From Pseudogracilibacillus sp. (GTDB lineage: Bacteria; Bacillota; Bacilli; Bacillales; Amphibacillaceae): 39,003 nucleotides of DNA. The notes beneath the pieces were generated by a model. It saw nothing but the letters and a program-made list of their open reading frames with translations, did no database searches and was not told where the DNA came from. A program made the position numbers and the translations under genes. This document shows, in pieces, positions 27,866 through 37,317 of this stretch (position 1 is the first letter of the stretch; each line of letters opens with the position of its first letter). Location: the NCBI GenBank assembly GCA_026169505.1, contig JAPFCO010000133.1, positions 1-39,003 of the forward strand. The letters are read 5' to 3'.

Positions 27866-29380
27866 ATGAAAACGTTAGATGTACATACTTGGAAGCAAAA
27901 TATAGAACAAACTCAAAAGGATATACAAGTATGTAAGAACCAATTCGAAACGATTCAACATGCTATAGAAAAAGTCATTGCACTTGAAGGAGTTTTTACA
28001 GGAAAAACTGCGAACGCTATTCGTCTGTTTTATTCAACATGTCATCAACCACTTCTTAAACTGGCAGATGAAACATTTCATCGTTATGTAAAAACACTCC
28101 AACAAATGGAGGAAGAAATCTATTCTTTCGAATCGGCAACAGATGGATATGTGCAACAACAATTTTTAGAAGGTGATGTAACGAATGAATTAAATAAATT
28201 AATAAAAGTAGCGGATAATTTAACAGAGAAAGTCAATTTTAAACTATCCGATGTTTCCGATATTGTACATCTGCCCCTATTAAATAGTGATGAATTAACT
28301 GAAAAAATAGAAGAAGCAAAAGAAATGTCAAAACAGACAGTAAAACAACTTGAAGTATTGGATCGTTCACAAGCAGATGCTCTTGTCACTGTAAATGAAG
28401 ATATAAAAACAATGAAACAATCTGTAGAAGATATTGGCAATATACTGCATAATGGAGATATGTCGGTACGAGATATCAATCTTTCCACATTATCCGGCAG
28501 TGAGGCATATGCACAATTAATGTGGAAAGTTAATCCTCTTCCTAATGCGTATTATAAATTTATCAATATTCTTTCTGGAATATCGCCAATTGTACTAATG
28601 TTTAACCCTAAAAAGATGTTACCTACGATAATACATAATCAAGAATCGAAGGATACAGATATCAATGAATTAAAGAAAACAGAACAGTATCAACAATTAG
28701 AAACCCAAAATCAGTTGACTGCTGAGGAAGAAGCAGTCCTATCAAATTGGTTGCTAAATCCTGACAAACCCAAAAACGTTTCTATAGAAGACTTTGAGGC
28801 TTTAACAGTTGATGCGAAAGAACCCCTAATATTTGAACAAGAAAGACAAATGAAAGGCGGTAATTCCGACCTTGCCGGGACACCAGATGGTCTAGCTGGC
28901 CCAACTACTGCACTCTTCACGTTAGCTTATTATGTGTCAATCGACGATGCTGTGGTGTTACTTGATCCGAACTCTTCACCAGATGAAAAGGCAGTGGCAG
29001 GATTATTTTTACTTCCTACACCTGGGAAATTTGCCAAACCATTCTTGAAACATGCGGATGATATGGGTGGGGCAGGAAATGCGGGAAGAAAGGTAAAAAA
29101 AGTAAACGCAGATGAAATTACGTACAGTGATAAATTTAACAATTCAAAATATAAGAACCAGGTAAAAACACGAGGATGGACAAATGAGAGTATTGCTGAT
29201 GTGATAAATAACCCTCATAAGACAGGAAGTTCGGTAAATAAGTATACAGGCAATTCTGTTACCGTCTACTATAAAGATAATGTACATTATGTTGCAATTG
29301 ATAATGGCACGGGAAAAGTGATACAGGTTTCAGACTTAAATAGAAAACATTGGAATTTTGATCCTAACTTTTCAAAATAG
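27866..29380 (+). CDS. LXG-domain T7SS toxin with C-terminal colicin-E5-like tRNase domain
   Basis: LXG N-terminus MKTLDVHTWKQNIEQTQKDI...GKTANAIRLFYSTCHQPLL; C-terminal SKYKNQVKTRGWTNESIADVINNPHKTGSSVNKYTGNSVTVYYKDNVHYVAIDNGTGKVIQVSDLN matches the colicin E5 ribonuclease pattern (RGWT...NP.....VYY..YVV.D..TG.V.QVSD). Confidence 0.85.
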   Translation: MKTLDVHTWKQNIEQTQKDIQVCKNQFETIQHAIEKVIALEGVFTGKTANAIRLFYSTCHQPLLKLADETFHRYVKTLQQMEEEIYSFESATDGYVQQQFLEGDVTNELNKLIKVADNLTEKVNFKLSDVSDIVHLPLLNSDELTEKIEEAKEMSKQTVKQLEVLDRSQADALVTVNEDIKTMKQSVEDIGNILHNGDMSVRDINLSTLSGSEAYAQLMWKVNPLPNAYYKFINILSGISPIVLMFNPKKMLPTIIHNQESKDTDINELKKTEQYQQLETQNQLTAEEEAVLSNWLLNPDKPKNVSIEDFEALTVDAKEPLIFEQERQMKGGNSDLAGTPDGLAGPTTALFTLAYYVSIDDAVVLLDPNSSPDEKAVAGLFLLPTPGKFAKPFLKHADDMGGAGNAGRKVKKVNADEITYSDKFNNSKYKNQVKTRGWTNESIADVINNPHKTGSSVNKYTGNSVTVYYKDNVHYVAIDNGTGKVIQVSDLNRKHWNFDPNFSK

Positions 29381-29391
29381 GAGATGATGAA

Positions 29392-29892
29392 ATGATTATT
29401 AGAAAAAGCGGAAAAATTAACGAAGTTATTTATGAGCATACAACATATCATAGTGGGGAATATCGACTATACCCAACGATAATAGATTTAGAACATCTTA
29501 TTAAAGATGTGAAAGAAGTACAGTCTACAACAGAATATATTAGAATTAACCCATTTTATATAAACGGCCGTGCGGACATGCAAAGAGAATACGATGAATA
29601 TATGTTTTATATGGAATGTAGGGATGATTTTAATGAGGAGACTTTAAAAGAACATATTGCAGAATGTTTAGATGATGAATTGCCATTGTCACATAAAAGG
29701 ACACTAGGTGAAACTCTTTACCCATTGTGTAAGTGGGATGATGTGGAAACTTTTAATTTGGCACTAGAAAACTATTTTAGTTTATTGTATGAAATTTTAC
29801 CTGAATTGTTAGTGTCAGCTAAAAATGAAATGAAATTAGAAGATGAGGATCTAGCATTTGGATATTTTTGTTTTGAGGTTCACAGTGAATAA
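29392..29892 (+). CDS. Putative cognate immunity protein for the E5-like toxin
   Basis: 166 aa acidic protein starting 11 nt after the toxin stop with GGAGATGATGAA RBS; family not recognised, assigned by position. Confidence 0.6.
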   Translation: MIIRKSGKINEVIYEHTTYHSGEYRLYPTIIDLEHLIKDVKEVQSTTEYIRINPFYINGRADMQREYDEYMFYMECRDDFNEETLKEHIAECLDDELPLSHKRTLGETLYPLCKWDDVETFNLALENYFSLLYEILPELLVSAKNEMKLEDEDLAFGYFCFEVHSE

Positions 29893-30036
29893 CATTTACT
29901 TAGTTTAGTCATCATTAAATGTAAAAGATTATACATCAAAGATGATGGCGTATTAGTTAAGCACCTATTAAAATGATCGCATCAAGTAATCCTAATGTTT
30001 GAGGGAAACTAGAATAAGTTAATAACTGTTTAAATG

Positions 30037-30075
30037 AAAGGAGCATATGAAATAGAGATGCTCCTTTTGATCTTG
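30037..30075 (+). terminator. Module terminator T1
   Basis: AAAGGAGCAT (30037-30046) / ATGCTCCTTT (30058-30067) + T-rich. Confidence 0.75.
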
Positions 30076-30220
30076 TCAATTATTGAAGAAGTAGAAGGAT
30101 AAATTAAAAATATATTTTACAAATGTACAGTTACTAACTCAGACATGTCCTTGTTGCTAAAGGGCTACGTTTGCTACAGATATAATCTTATTTTTAAAAT
30201 AACCTTATCAATTCCAACTT

Positions 30221-30281
30221 AATAAATGCAAACATTACTTTTGTCACATGGTACTTTTCCCTTTTTTGATAGATTAAATAT
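30221..30281 (+). repeat. Module-upstream repeat R2
   Basis: AATAAATGCAAACATTACTTTTGTCACATGGTACTTTTCCCTTTTTTGATAGATTAAATA, degenerate copy of R1. Confidence 0.75.
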
Positions 30282-30307
30282 TAATCATCATGTTTTAAAA
30301 AAAATAT

Positions 30308-30521
30308 AACAGTATCAACAATTATAGGCTAAGAGTCAGTTGACCTCTGAGGAAGAGCCACTACCATTTGAACAGGGAAGACACGTAAAAGTTGGTACTT
30401 TATCTGACGGTAGAACTATAATAGTTTGAAAAGGAAGCTGATGGTCGCCCAACTGTTGAAATTCAAGAAGGGAAAACAAAAATCAAGCTTCGGTATAAGA
30501 GCAATAATTGGAGGAGTCAAA
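30308..30521 (+). pseudogene. Degenerate LXG-linker/toxin C-terminus remnant (module B)
   Basis: AACAGTATCAACAATTATAGGCTAAGAGTCAGTTGACCTCTGAGGAAGAGCCACTACCATTTGAACAGGGAAGACA mirrors the 28686-28855 linker with deletions; then an open segment ADGRPTVEIQEGKTKIKLRYKSNNW that looks like a toxin tail. Confidence 0.6.
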
Positions 30522-30897
30522 ATGGAGAGATGGAAAAAGTGGATTCCAATAGATGATTTACCCCAAACGATTTACAATGAGCATATTTTAGATAATAGTG
30601 AAGGAATAACATTATTATTTAGCGATGTAATAGGAAACAAGAATATTGAAGTGTTTTTTGATGGTGGGGTTTTGTCATATAGGAATACGGATGAAGGATC
30701 GTTGTTCAAGACATTATCATTTCTAGAAGAAACATATGGAACAGATTTTTATAGTGAACCATTCTGAATATATGGATTTGTTTAACGAGGAAAGTATAAG
30801 CATTTATGAAAAAGAGATGAAACTTTATGTATTCCTCACTCCAGATGATGTAATAGAGGTTTTATCTACATATCCGCCAAGTATAGAAGTAAAATGA
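30522..30897 (+). pseudogene. Putative immunity gene of module B, frameshifted
   Basis: MERWKKWIPIDDLPQTIYNEHILDNSEGITLLFSD...TYGTDFYS then a frame change at about 30750 to VNHSEYMDLFNEESISIYEKEMKLYVFLTPDDVIEVLSTYPPSIEVK (stop 30895-30897); GGAGG RBS. Confidence 0.65.
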
Positions 30898-31018
30898 ATC
30901 AGAACGACAGTAGATGTTTCAGAGAGTCAATATTTAATAGTTCTAATGGAGTTGTAAAGCTGGAATCAATTTGGGATGGAGATAGATTAATTACGATTAA
31001 AATATTTGGAGGTAAATA

Positions 31019-31531
31019 ATGAACAACAATAAAAAAATTCCTTTATTACAAATAGACAGTGAATCGGAATTAAGAGACAACATTTATCAAAAACGAGGAA
31101 TTCTTTTTGGAAGTGAAATTGAGAATACAAGAAGGTACTATATGACTGAAATGAACTTATATAATGATAATTTGTCCATAGGTATCTTAAATGGAGGGCA
31201 TGGCATAGACCCGCAAATAAAAATAATTGATTCTAGATTAATAATAACTTCAGATCAAATGTTATATATTTTTAGTATGAATCAGAAAACTACTACTAAA
31301 GTTATCGAATGCGATTCATTAATCTTTGATTTAATCGTTCATACAAACGATAAGTCTGTGATAGTAATATGTGAACTAGACATTAAGTGTATAACATATA
31401 AAGGGGATAAGAAGTGGTCTTGGCAAAGTGATGACATCATCATTGATTATGAAATAGATCATGATATCATCAATGTTGTAACCGAAGAAGAACAACAACA
31501 TATTTGTTTAGAAGATGGGATACTTTTTTAG
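31019..31531 (+). CDS. Hypothetical protein, candidate immunity protein (module B)
   Basis: 170 aa intact ORF with GGAGG RBS between module remnants; assigned by context only. Confidence 0.5.
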   Translation: MNNNKKIPLLQIDSESELRDNIYQKRGILFGSEIENTRRYYMTEMNLYNDNLSIGILNGGHGIDPQIKIIDSRLIITSDQMLYIFSMNQKTTTKVIECDSLIFDLIVHTNDKSVIVICELDIKCITYKGDKKWSWQSDDIIIDYEIDHDIINVVTEEEQQHICLEDGILF

Positions 31532-31819
31532 GTTCTTTAAAAGTAACTAGAAAAGGATCGAATGGGTGTACCATTGATACAAAAGTGTTATACATGAAAA
31601 GATCGCCAAAATAAAATTAATCTGGGTGAATGATCGAAAAGATATAAAAGAGATGCTTATTCTGATTTGAAAACAGGAAATTTCTATGGTTTAGATACGG
31701 ACCTATTCCTATATGCCTTTAGACTCAGGAAATTTATCGAGATTTACCACGTGCATATCAAGGTTCAAGATATTGTTTTTAATCTAGAACACTAGATTAA
31801 ATGAATAGCTGTTTTTACG

Positions 31820-31857
31820 AAAGAGGCATATTAAAAATAGATGCTTCTTTTGTTTTT
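31820..31857 (+). terminator. Module terminator T2
   Basis: AAAGAGGCAT (31820-31829) / ATGCTTCTTT (31841-31850) + TTTTG; preceded by AAATGAATAGCTGTTTTTACG, shared with T3. Confidence 0.75.
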
Positions 31858-31930
31858 GGTTCTGCAAATGATCTTAATTTGATATTAACCGTATCAAGTA
31901 TAGGTTTGCGTCCTATGGTATAGCCTTTAT

Positions 31931-31996
31931 CTAGTGAATTCTAATCAAGTAATACTTTAGTCACTTATTATATTTTTACTTTTTGATAGATTAAAA
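31931..31996 (+). repeat. Module-upstream repeat R3
   Basis: CTAGTGAATTCTAATCAAGTAATACTTTAGTCACTTATTATATTTTTACTTTTTGATAGATTAAAA, close copy of R1. Confidence 0.85.
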
Positions 31997-32027
31997 ATTA
32001 AACAGTTATCAACGATTAGCAGCTAAG

Positions 32028-32728
32028 AATCAGTTGACTGCTGAGGAAGAAGCAGCCCTATCAAATTGGTTGCTAAATCCTGACAAACCTAAAAATGTTT
32101 CTATAGATGATAATGAGGCTTTAACAGTTGATGCGAAAGAACCCTTCATATTTGAACAAGCAAGACAAATGAAAGGCGGTAATTCCGACCTTGCCGGGAC
32201 ACCAGATGGTCTAGCTGGACCAACTACTGCACTCTTCACGTTAGCTTATTATGTGACAATTGATGATGCTGTGGTGTTACTTGAGCCGAACTCTTCACCA
32301 GATGAAAAGGCAGTTGCAGGATTATTTTTACTTCCTACACCTGGGAAATTTGCCAAACCATTCTTGAAACATGCGGATGATATGGGTGGGGCAGGAAATG
32401 CGGGAAGAAAGACTGGGAGTATTGTTAAAGTAAATAACAAAATAAGAACAGACTCAGCTACTACTTCTAGAAAAGGTGGTGAAACATTGGTTGGCCATGC
32501 TTTAGAAAAACATGCAGGGAGGCATCCTGATGTTTGGGGACAAGTAAAGGGTGGACCAAGCCAAATAAATAAATCAGCTTTAAGACATTTAGAAGATATA
32601 CTAGATGCCCCAGGAGATTTTACTAAGGTTACAAATCACAAAGGAATTGATTTTTTAGAAAAAAACTGTCTGATGGACGCGGTGTTCGTTTGAATTTAGA
32701 TGGAACTTTTAAAGGGTTTATTGATTAA
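32028..32728 (+). pseudogene. Orphan LXG linker + distinct C-terminal toxin domain (module C), lacking the LXG N-terminus and frameshifted near its end
   Basis: 32028-32411 nearly identical to 28709-29092, then a different tip GGETLVGHALEKHAGRHPDVWGQVKGGPSQINKSALRHLEDILDAPGDFTKVTNHKGIDFLEK. Restoring frame at the A7 run (32659-32665) gives KLSDGRGVRLNLDGTFKGFID* ending 32728. Confidence 0.8.
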
Positions 32729-32746
32729 TTAAAAAGGAGAATCCAA

Positions 32747-33256
32747 GTGGAAAATGTAGAAATAGTTCTGATTGATTTTGATAAAAGTAACTTAGATGAT
32801 TTTGTATATAACGAACTTAAGTTACATTCTAGTAGAATCATTTCGTCACATTTTCATGATGACAAATTGAATAAAGATATAGAGTTTTTTCAATTAAATA
32901 GTTTAGAAAACATCTTATCCCCGATAGGTACTGGAAATACTTATGTAAAGGAATTACATATTGGTATTAATTTGCACAAGGTAATAATCGTGTTTTCATT
33001 CGATGAAAAAACAGGTGATATTGTAATAAATTTTCCAGAAGAAGAATTGTTTACAGGGAGCCAAGTCGAAAGTCGGTTAAAACTCACTAAGTTAGTAAAC
33101 TATCTAGTTGACATTAAAAGAAAATATAATATAGCTATCACTAAAATCGGTTATGAACCTGCATCAGATGAGGATATGTTATTGATTGAGTTAGATAACA
33201 ATAATGATAATTATAATGGAGTGATTGACACTATTATACAATTGCGATGTGAGTAG
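32747..33256 (+). CDS. Putative immunity protein for the module C toxin tip
   Basis: GTG start with AAAGGAG RBS 18 nt after the reconstructed toxin stop; 169 aa acidic protein. Confidence 0.55.
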   Translation: MENVEIVLIDFDKSNLDDFVYNELKLHSSRIISSHFHDDKLNKDIEFFQLNSLENILSPIGTGNTYVKELHIGINLHKVIIVFSFDEKTGDIVINFPEEELFTGSQVESRLKLTKLVNYLVDIKRKYNIAITKIGYEPASDEDMLLIELDNNNDNYNGVIDTIIQLRCE

Positions 33257-33407
33257 AGAGAAAGATTATAAAAAAAATGAAACTACACTAGCATCACTCT
33301 CGGCTGAAACTGAATTAGCGAAACTCACCAACTAGAATTTACCATAATATAAATGGAATTAATCTAAAACTCTATCAAGGATTAGAGTAGGCTTAGGGGG
33401 ATCATTA

Positions 33408-33776
33408 ATGGATAAATTTCATGATAGTAAAGTTTTAAATTATCAAGTCAATTTTGAGTGCCTAATATTAGAAGTTTACGTTGAGAATGAGCAAAATGAA
33501 CAAAGGAAAGTCATATTTGAAGATTTTTTTATGTTTCATTTTGAAGATCAGCTACCGAACAGTATACTTTTAGATATTGTTGAAGATGATATTGATATGT
33601 TCTGTAGAGAGAATAATGATTTGTTGGAAAAAGGAAAAGATTATTATTGGGGAATAGACTATGATAATTTTCAACAATTAAACAATCACCTGAAAGATAA
33701 TAATTATCGATATTTTAAGATACAATCCTCATATGGTTTGAATGGTTGGGTGTTAGCTAAAGAGCTTTCATTATAA
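33408..33776 (+). CDS. Hypothetical protein, candidate additional immunity protein
   Basis: 122 aa acidic ORF inside the module C interval. Confidence 0.5.
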   Translation: MDKFHDSKVLNYQVNFECLILEVYVENEQNEQRKVIFEDFFMFHFEDQLPNSILLDIVEDDIDMFCRENNDLLEKGKDYYWGIDYDNFQQLNNHLKDNNYRYFKIQSSYGLNGWVLAKELSL

Positions 33777-33825
33777 ACTACAACAAATTGTGACCTATCT
33801 TTAAATCTAAATCAACCTTAACGGA

Positions 33826-33920
33826 TAAGAATAAGCTAACCGCTACGGGAGATGCCACTTCAACGCATTGGTTGCTAAACCCTGATGTATCCAACAGTAA
33901 TTCTAAGTATTGACGTAGAT
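33826..33920 (+). pseudogene. Degenerate LXG-linker relic
   Basis: AATAAGCTAACCGCTACGGGAGATGCCACTTCAACGCATTGGTTGCTAAACCCTGATGTATCC parallels AATCAGTTGACTGCTGAGGAAGAAGCAGCCCTATCAAATTGGTTGCTAAATCCTGACAAACCT. Confidence 0.55.
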
Positions 33921-33953
33921 CCAAGACACCAGAATAAATGAATAGCTGTTTTT

Positions 33954-33997
33954 ACGAAAGGAACATGTGTAAAATAAATGTTCCTTTCGTTTTTTTG
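33954..33997 (+). terminator. Module terminator T3
   Basis: ACGAAAGGAACAT (33954-33966) / ATGTTCCTTTCGT (33978-33990) followed by TTTTTTT. Confidence 0.85.
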
Positions 33998-34714
33998 CAT
34001 TGCAAATGGTTGAGTAGGTAGTGCAATTCTTACTATAAAGGTTTGTAAGCAAGTAAGAAATCGTGTTTGTGTAACTGCTAAACTAGATTCAACAGATTTC
34101 TACTTGAAAGAATTGAACACTTTTTTATCAGTAAAATTTGTATCGTGTTCATCATAAGTGCCTTATACAAACATTTTGTCCTAGCGAACTGTAGTGAAAC
34201 AGAAATCGCAAAGATTCAGGTCTAGATAAATACCCAGAATTATATTAGATGGAGCATGTGACACAATGGACTCCGCATAATTTTGCAATTTAAAATATGT
34301 TTATTTTTGGTACAATATGTTGATTTTTCATAGGTAATAATATATTATGAAGAAGTGACATGGATATAAAGAACTATATAAATGGTTAAGTTAGGTGTAG
34401 CATTCGTCAAAGAGGACCAAAATGCCCAGTTACTTACTATCAGAATAGATTATATAAATTATTCAACTAATGATTGTCTGATGACCAGTTGCTTTTTGCC
34501 TATTAAAAGTTCATTGAATGGCAAATTCAGGTGTGCATAGGACAGGTATATAATCTATATAGTGTAGGTCACGGACTTTGAAGTTAGCGGTTCATACTAT
34601 CCTAATAAGCATAAGTATCGTTAGAAATAACATTGATATTATTTCATAGTTGAATTAAATTCATAACGTAGATAATTATTTACATAAACAATTAAAGGAG
34701 AGAACAAAACATCT

Positions 34715-36751
34715 ATGGAACAGACAAAAATGAGTAAGCCAAAAAAAGGGAGATTTAACATTTTTTCTTGGTTTAAGAGCTCATTACAAAAACAAATATT
34801 AATTCCATTTATCATTTTAATTATCGTAACTGGTGGAGTTATTGCATATGTGAGTTATGAATCAAGCATTAACATAACGACAGATGAATTGACGGACAGT
34901 GTAGAAGGCCAAATGGTAAGTATGAACGATACATTTGAAATTTACTTTGCAAATATGCATCATACTTTAGAACGATTCGAAGCGAATGAATTATTTGAAG
35001 ATCCGGTAGAAAATGAAGATAATATCTTACAAATGTTTAAGGAAACCCAAGAGGTAACACCAACGATTGAATTTATTTATACTGGATTGGCAACAGGTGA
35101 AATGATCCTTTATCCAGTTGATGATGATCTTGGTCCAGACTATGTAGTGGAGGAGAGAGTATGGTATCAAGATGCTGTCGAATCTAATGGTGAAATTATT
35201 TGGACGGAACCTTATGAAGATGCGGGCACGAATGAGATAGTTGTAACGGTAGCAAAAGCATATTTTGATGGAGATACTCTCACAGGCGTATTAGCAGCAG
35301 ATGTCCAAGTGAGCACACTTGTTGATATTGTAAATAACATCGAGATTGGTGAAACAGGTTATGCTGTCATATATGATGGCAATGGACAACTTGTCGCTCA
35401 TCCTGATGAAAGTATGGTTGGAGAAGATCAATCTAATCAAGCATATTATCAACAAATGAATAGTGAATCAGAAAGTGGGATTATTGAGTTCGAATCCGAT
35501 GGCGAAGAGACAATTATGGGCTATGCAACTAACCCTTCAACAGGATGGACTATTGGCGGTATTGTTAATAAAGAAGACTTTGCAGAAAAAGCACGTGCGA
35601 TTATTACACCTATTTTAGTTACTTTAGGAATTGTCGTCCTTTTAGCAATTGCCACATCACTTATTACTACACGACGCATTACAAAGTCGATTCGAATGGT
35701 CATGGAACGGATGAAACAAATTGCTAACGGGGATCTTAGTCACGAAGCTCTCGTTGCACAATCAACAGATGAGGTTGGACAACTTGTGCATGCGACGAAT
35801 GATATGAATGACAATATGCGTAACGTTTTACAAGAAATTAATCGAGTGTCTGAAATAGTATCAGGTCAAAGTGAAGAGTTGACTCAGTCGGCAGGGGAAG
35901 TTCGGATGGGCTCGGAACAGGTCGCATCAACAATGCAAGAATTAGCTTCTGGTTCCGAAACACAAGCTAATCATGCAAGCGATTTGTCGATGTCGATGCA
36001 AACTTTCGGCCAGGAAATAACCGTACTAAATGGTAATAGTGAACATCTTCAGGCATCTTCAAATGGTATGATCCATATGACAAAAGAGGGTAGTGAACTC
36101 ATGGATCAGTCAAAAGAACAAATGGCAACTATTGATGACATCGTAAATGATGCCGTCAATAAAGTAAATGGACTGGGCATTCAGACGGAAAAAATATCTC
36201 AATTAGTTGAGGTGATTCAAAATATCGCTGGACAAACAAATTTACTTGCCTTAAATGCGGCAATTGAAGCAGCCCGTGCAGGAGAACATGGACAAGGTTT
36301 TGCGGTTGTCGCCGATGAAGTTCGAAAATTAGCGGAACAAGTATCCTTTTCAGTCACAGATATCACTGGAATTGTTACAAATATCCAAACAGAGTCACAA
36401 ATAGTGACAGGTGCTCTCCAAGCCGGTTATAAAGAAGTTGAATTAGGTACAAAACAAATTGAAACGACTGGAGAAAAGTTTAATGGCATTCATCATGCAT
36501 TGACAGAAATGGTCAACATTGTTCATGTTACGATGGATAATTTGGAAAATATCACATCAAGAAGTGACCAAATGAATACATTTATTGAAGAAATAGCAGC
36601 CGTATCTGAAGAGTCAGCAGCAGGTGTTGAACAAACTTCTGCCTCATCCCAGCAAACTAGTTCTGCTATGGAGGAAGTCTCTGACAGCTCGAAACATCTT
36701 GCCGAACTAGCTGAACAACTGAATGAATTGGTTCTCCGGTTTAAATTATAG
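34715..36751 (+). CDS. Methyl-accepting chemotaxis protein with dCache-like sensor domain
   Basis: N-terminal TM, Cache motifs ([35 protein letters not shown]), HAMP, and signaling tip [34 protein letters not shown]. Confidence 0.97.
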   Translation: MEQTKMSKPKKGRFNIFSWFKSSLQKQILIPFIILIIVTGGVIAYVSYESSINITTDELTDSVEGQMVSMNDTFEIYFANMHHTLERFEANELFEDPVENEDNILQMFKETQEVTPTIEFIYTGLATGEMILYPVDDDLGPDYVVEERVWYQDAVESNGEIIWTEPYEDAGTNEIVVTVAKAYFDGDTLTGVLAADVQVSTLVDIVNNIEIGETGYAVIYDGNGQLVAHPDESMVGEDQSNQAYYQQMNSESESGIIEFESDGEETIMGYATNPSTGWTIGGIVNKEDFAEKARAIITPILVTLGIVVLLAIATSLITTRRITKSIRMVMERMKQIANGDLSHEALVAQSTDEVGQLVHATNDMNDNMRNVLQEINRVSEIVSGQSEELTQSAGEVRMGSEQVASTMQELASGSETQANHASDLSMSMQTFGQEITVLNGNSEHLQASSNGMIHMTKEGSELMDQSKEQMATIDDIVNDAVNKVNGLGIQTEKISQLVEVIQNIAGQTNLLALNAAIEAARAGEHGQGFAVVADEVRKLAEQVSFSVTDITGIVTNIQTESQIVTGALQAGYKEVELGTKQIETTGEKFNGIHHALTEMVNIVHVTMDNLENITSRSDQMNTFIEEIAAVSEESAAGVEQTSASSQQTSSAMEEVSDSSKHLAELAEQLNELVLRFKL

Positions 36752-36757
36752 GGCCAT

Positions 36758-36990
36758 ATAAATTAACAAAAGTAGCAGAAGACTGAACAGAGAAGGTTAA
36801 TTCTAAATGATCCGATGTTTAGGTAATTGTACATAATGTTGCAATTGATGATGGAATGGGAGAAGTCATATAGGTTTTAGACTTAAATAGTGCTAATTGG
36901 AAATTTGATCAAAACCTTTCAAAATTGGAGATGAGGATCTAGCATTTGGATATTTTTGTTTCGAAGTTCGCAGTGAATGATATTACTTAG
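36758..36990 (+). pseudogene. Doubly deleted relic of the LXG-E5 toxin and its immunity gene
   Basis: Segments parallel 28190-28270, then 29281-29387, then 29841-29905, joined at TGTACAT and AGATGA. Confidence 0.8.
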
Positions 36991-37020
36991 TTGAATCAAT
37001 TTCATATACAACAAGTAACT

Positions 37021-37126
37021 ACACCTCAAGAGGTTGCTGATGCGGCATTATTTTTTTGCATCGCCATGGAGTAGGGCAGTTACAGGGCAAAATTTAATCG
37101 TAGATGGTGGCTTGGTGATGAAGTAA
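37021..37126 (+). pseudogene. 3' fragment of a short-chain dehydrogenase/reductase gene
   Basis: Removing one T from the T-run gives TPQEVADAALFFASPWSRAVTGQNLIVDGGLVMK*, the C-terminal cofactor-fold tail of an SDR. Confidence 0.75.
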
Positions 37127-37317
37127 TTCCAGAAAGGACAAACTAAGAAAGGGTTAGCTAAAGTTGACCCTTTCAAATGCCTTCATCAGTATAGGTTACT
37201 AACATGACCGATTATATGTAAGTGTAGATTAGCTTAAATTGAAAAATTACATGACTACTTAATTCAAAAAATCAACCTACAAAAAAGACCCTCTGCTAGT
37301 GCAGAAAGTCTAGTAAT

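Noticed and set aside
28711-28920. Matching minus-strand ORFs (28711-28920 and 32030-32239)
   Set aside because: They look conserved only because both are antisense to the duplicated LXG linker.
36991-37005. 15-bp match TTGAATCAATTTCAT shared with 941-955
   Set aside because: A single 15-bp AT-rich match is roughly expected by chance in a 39-kb window, so no element is claimed.
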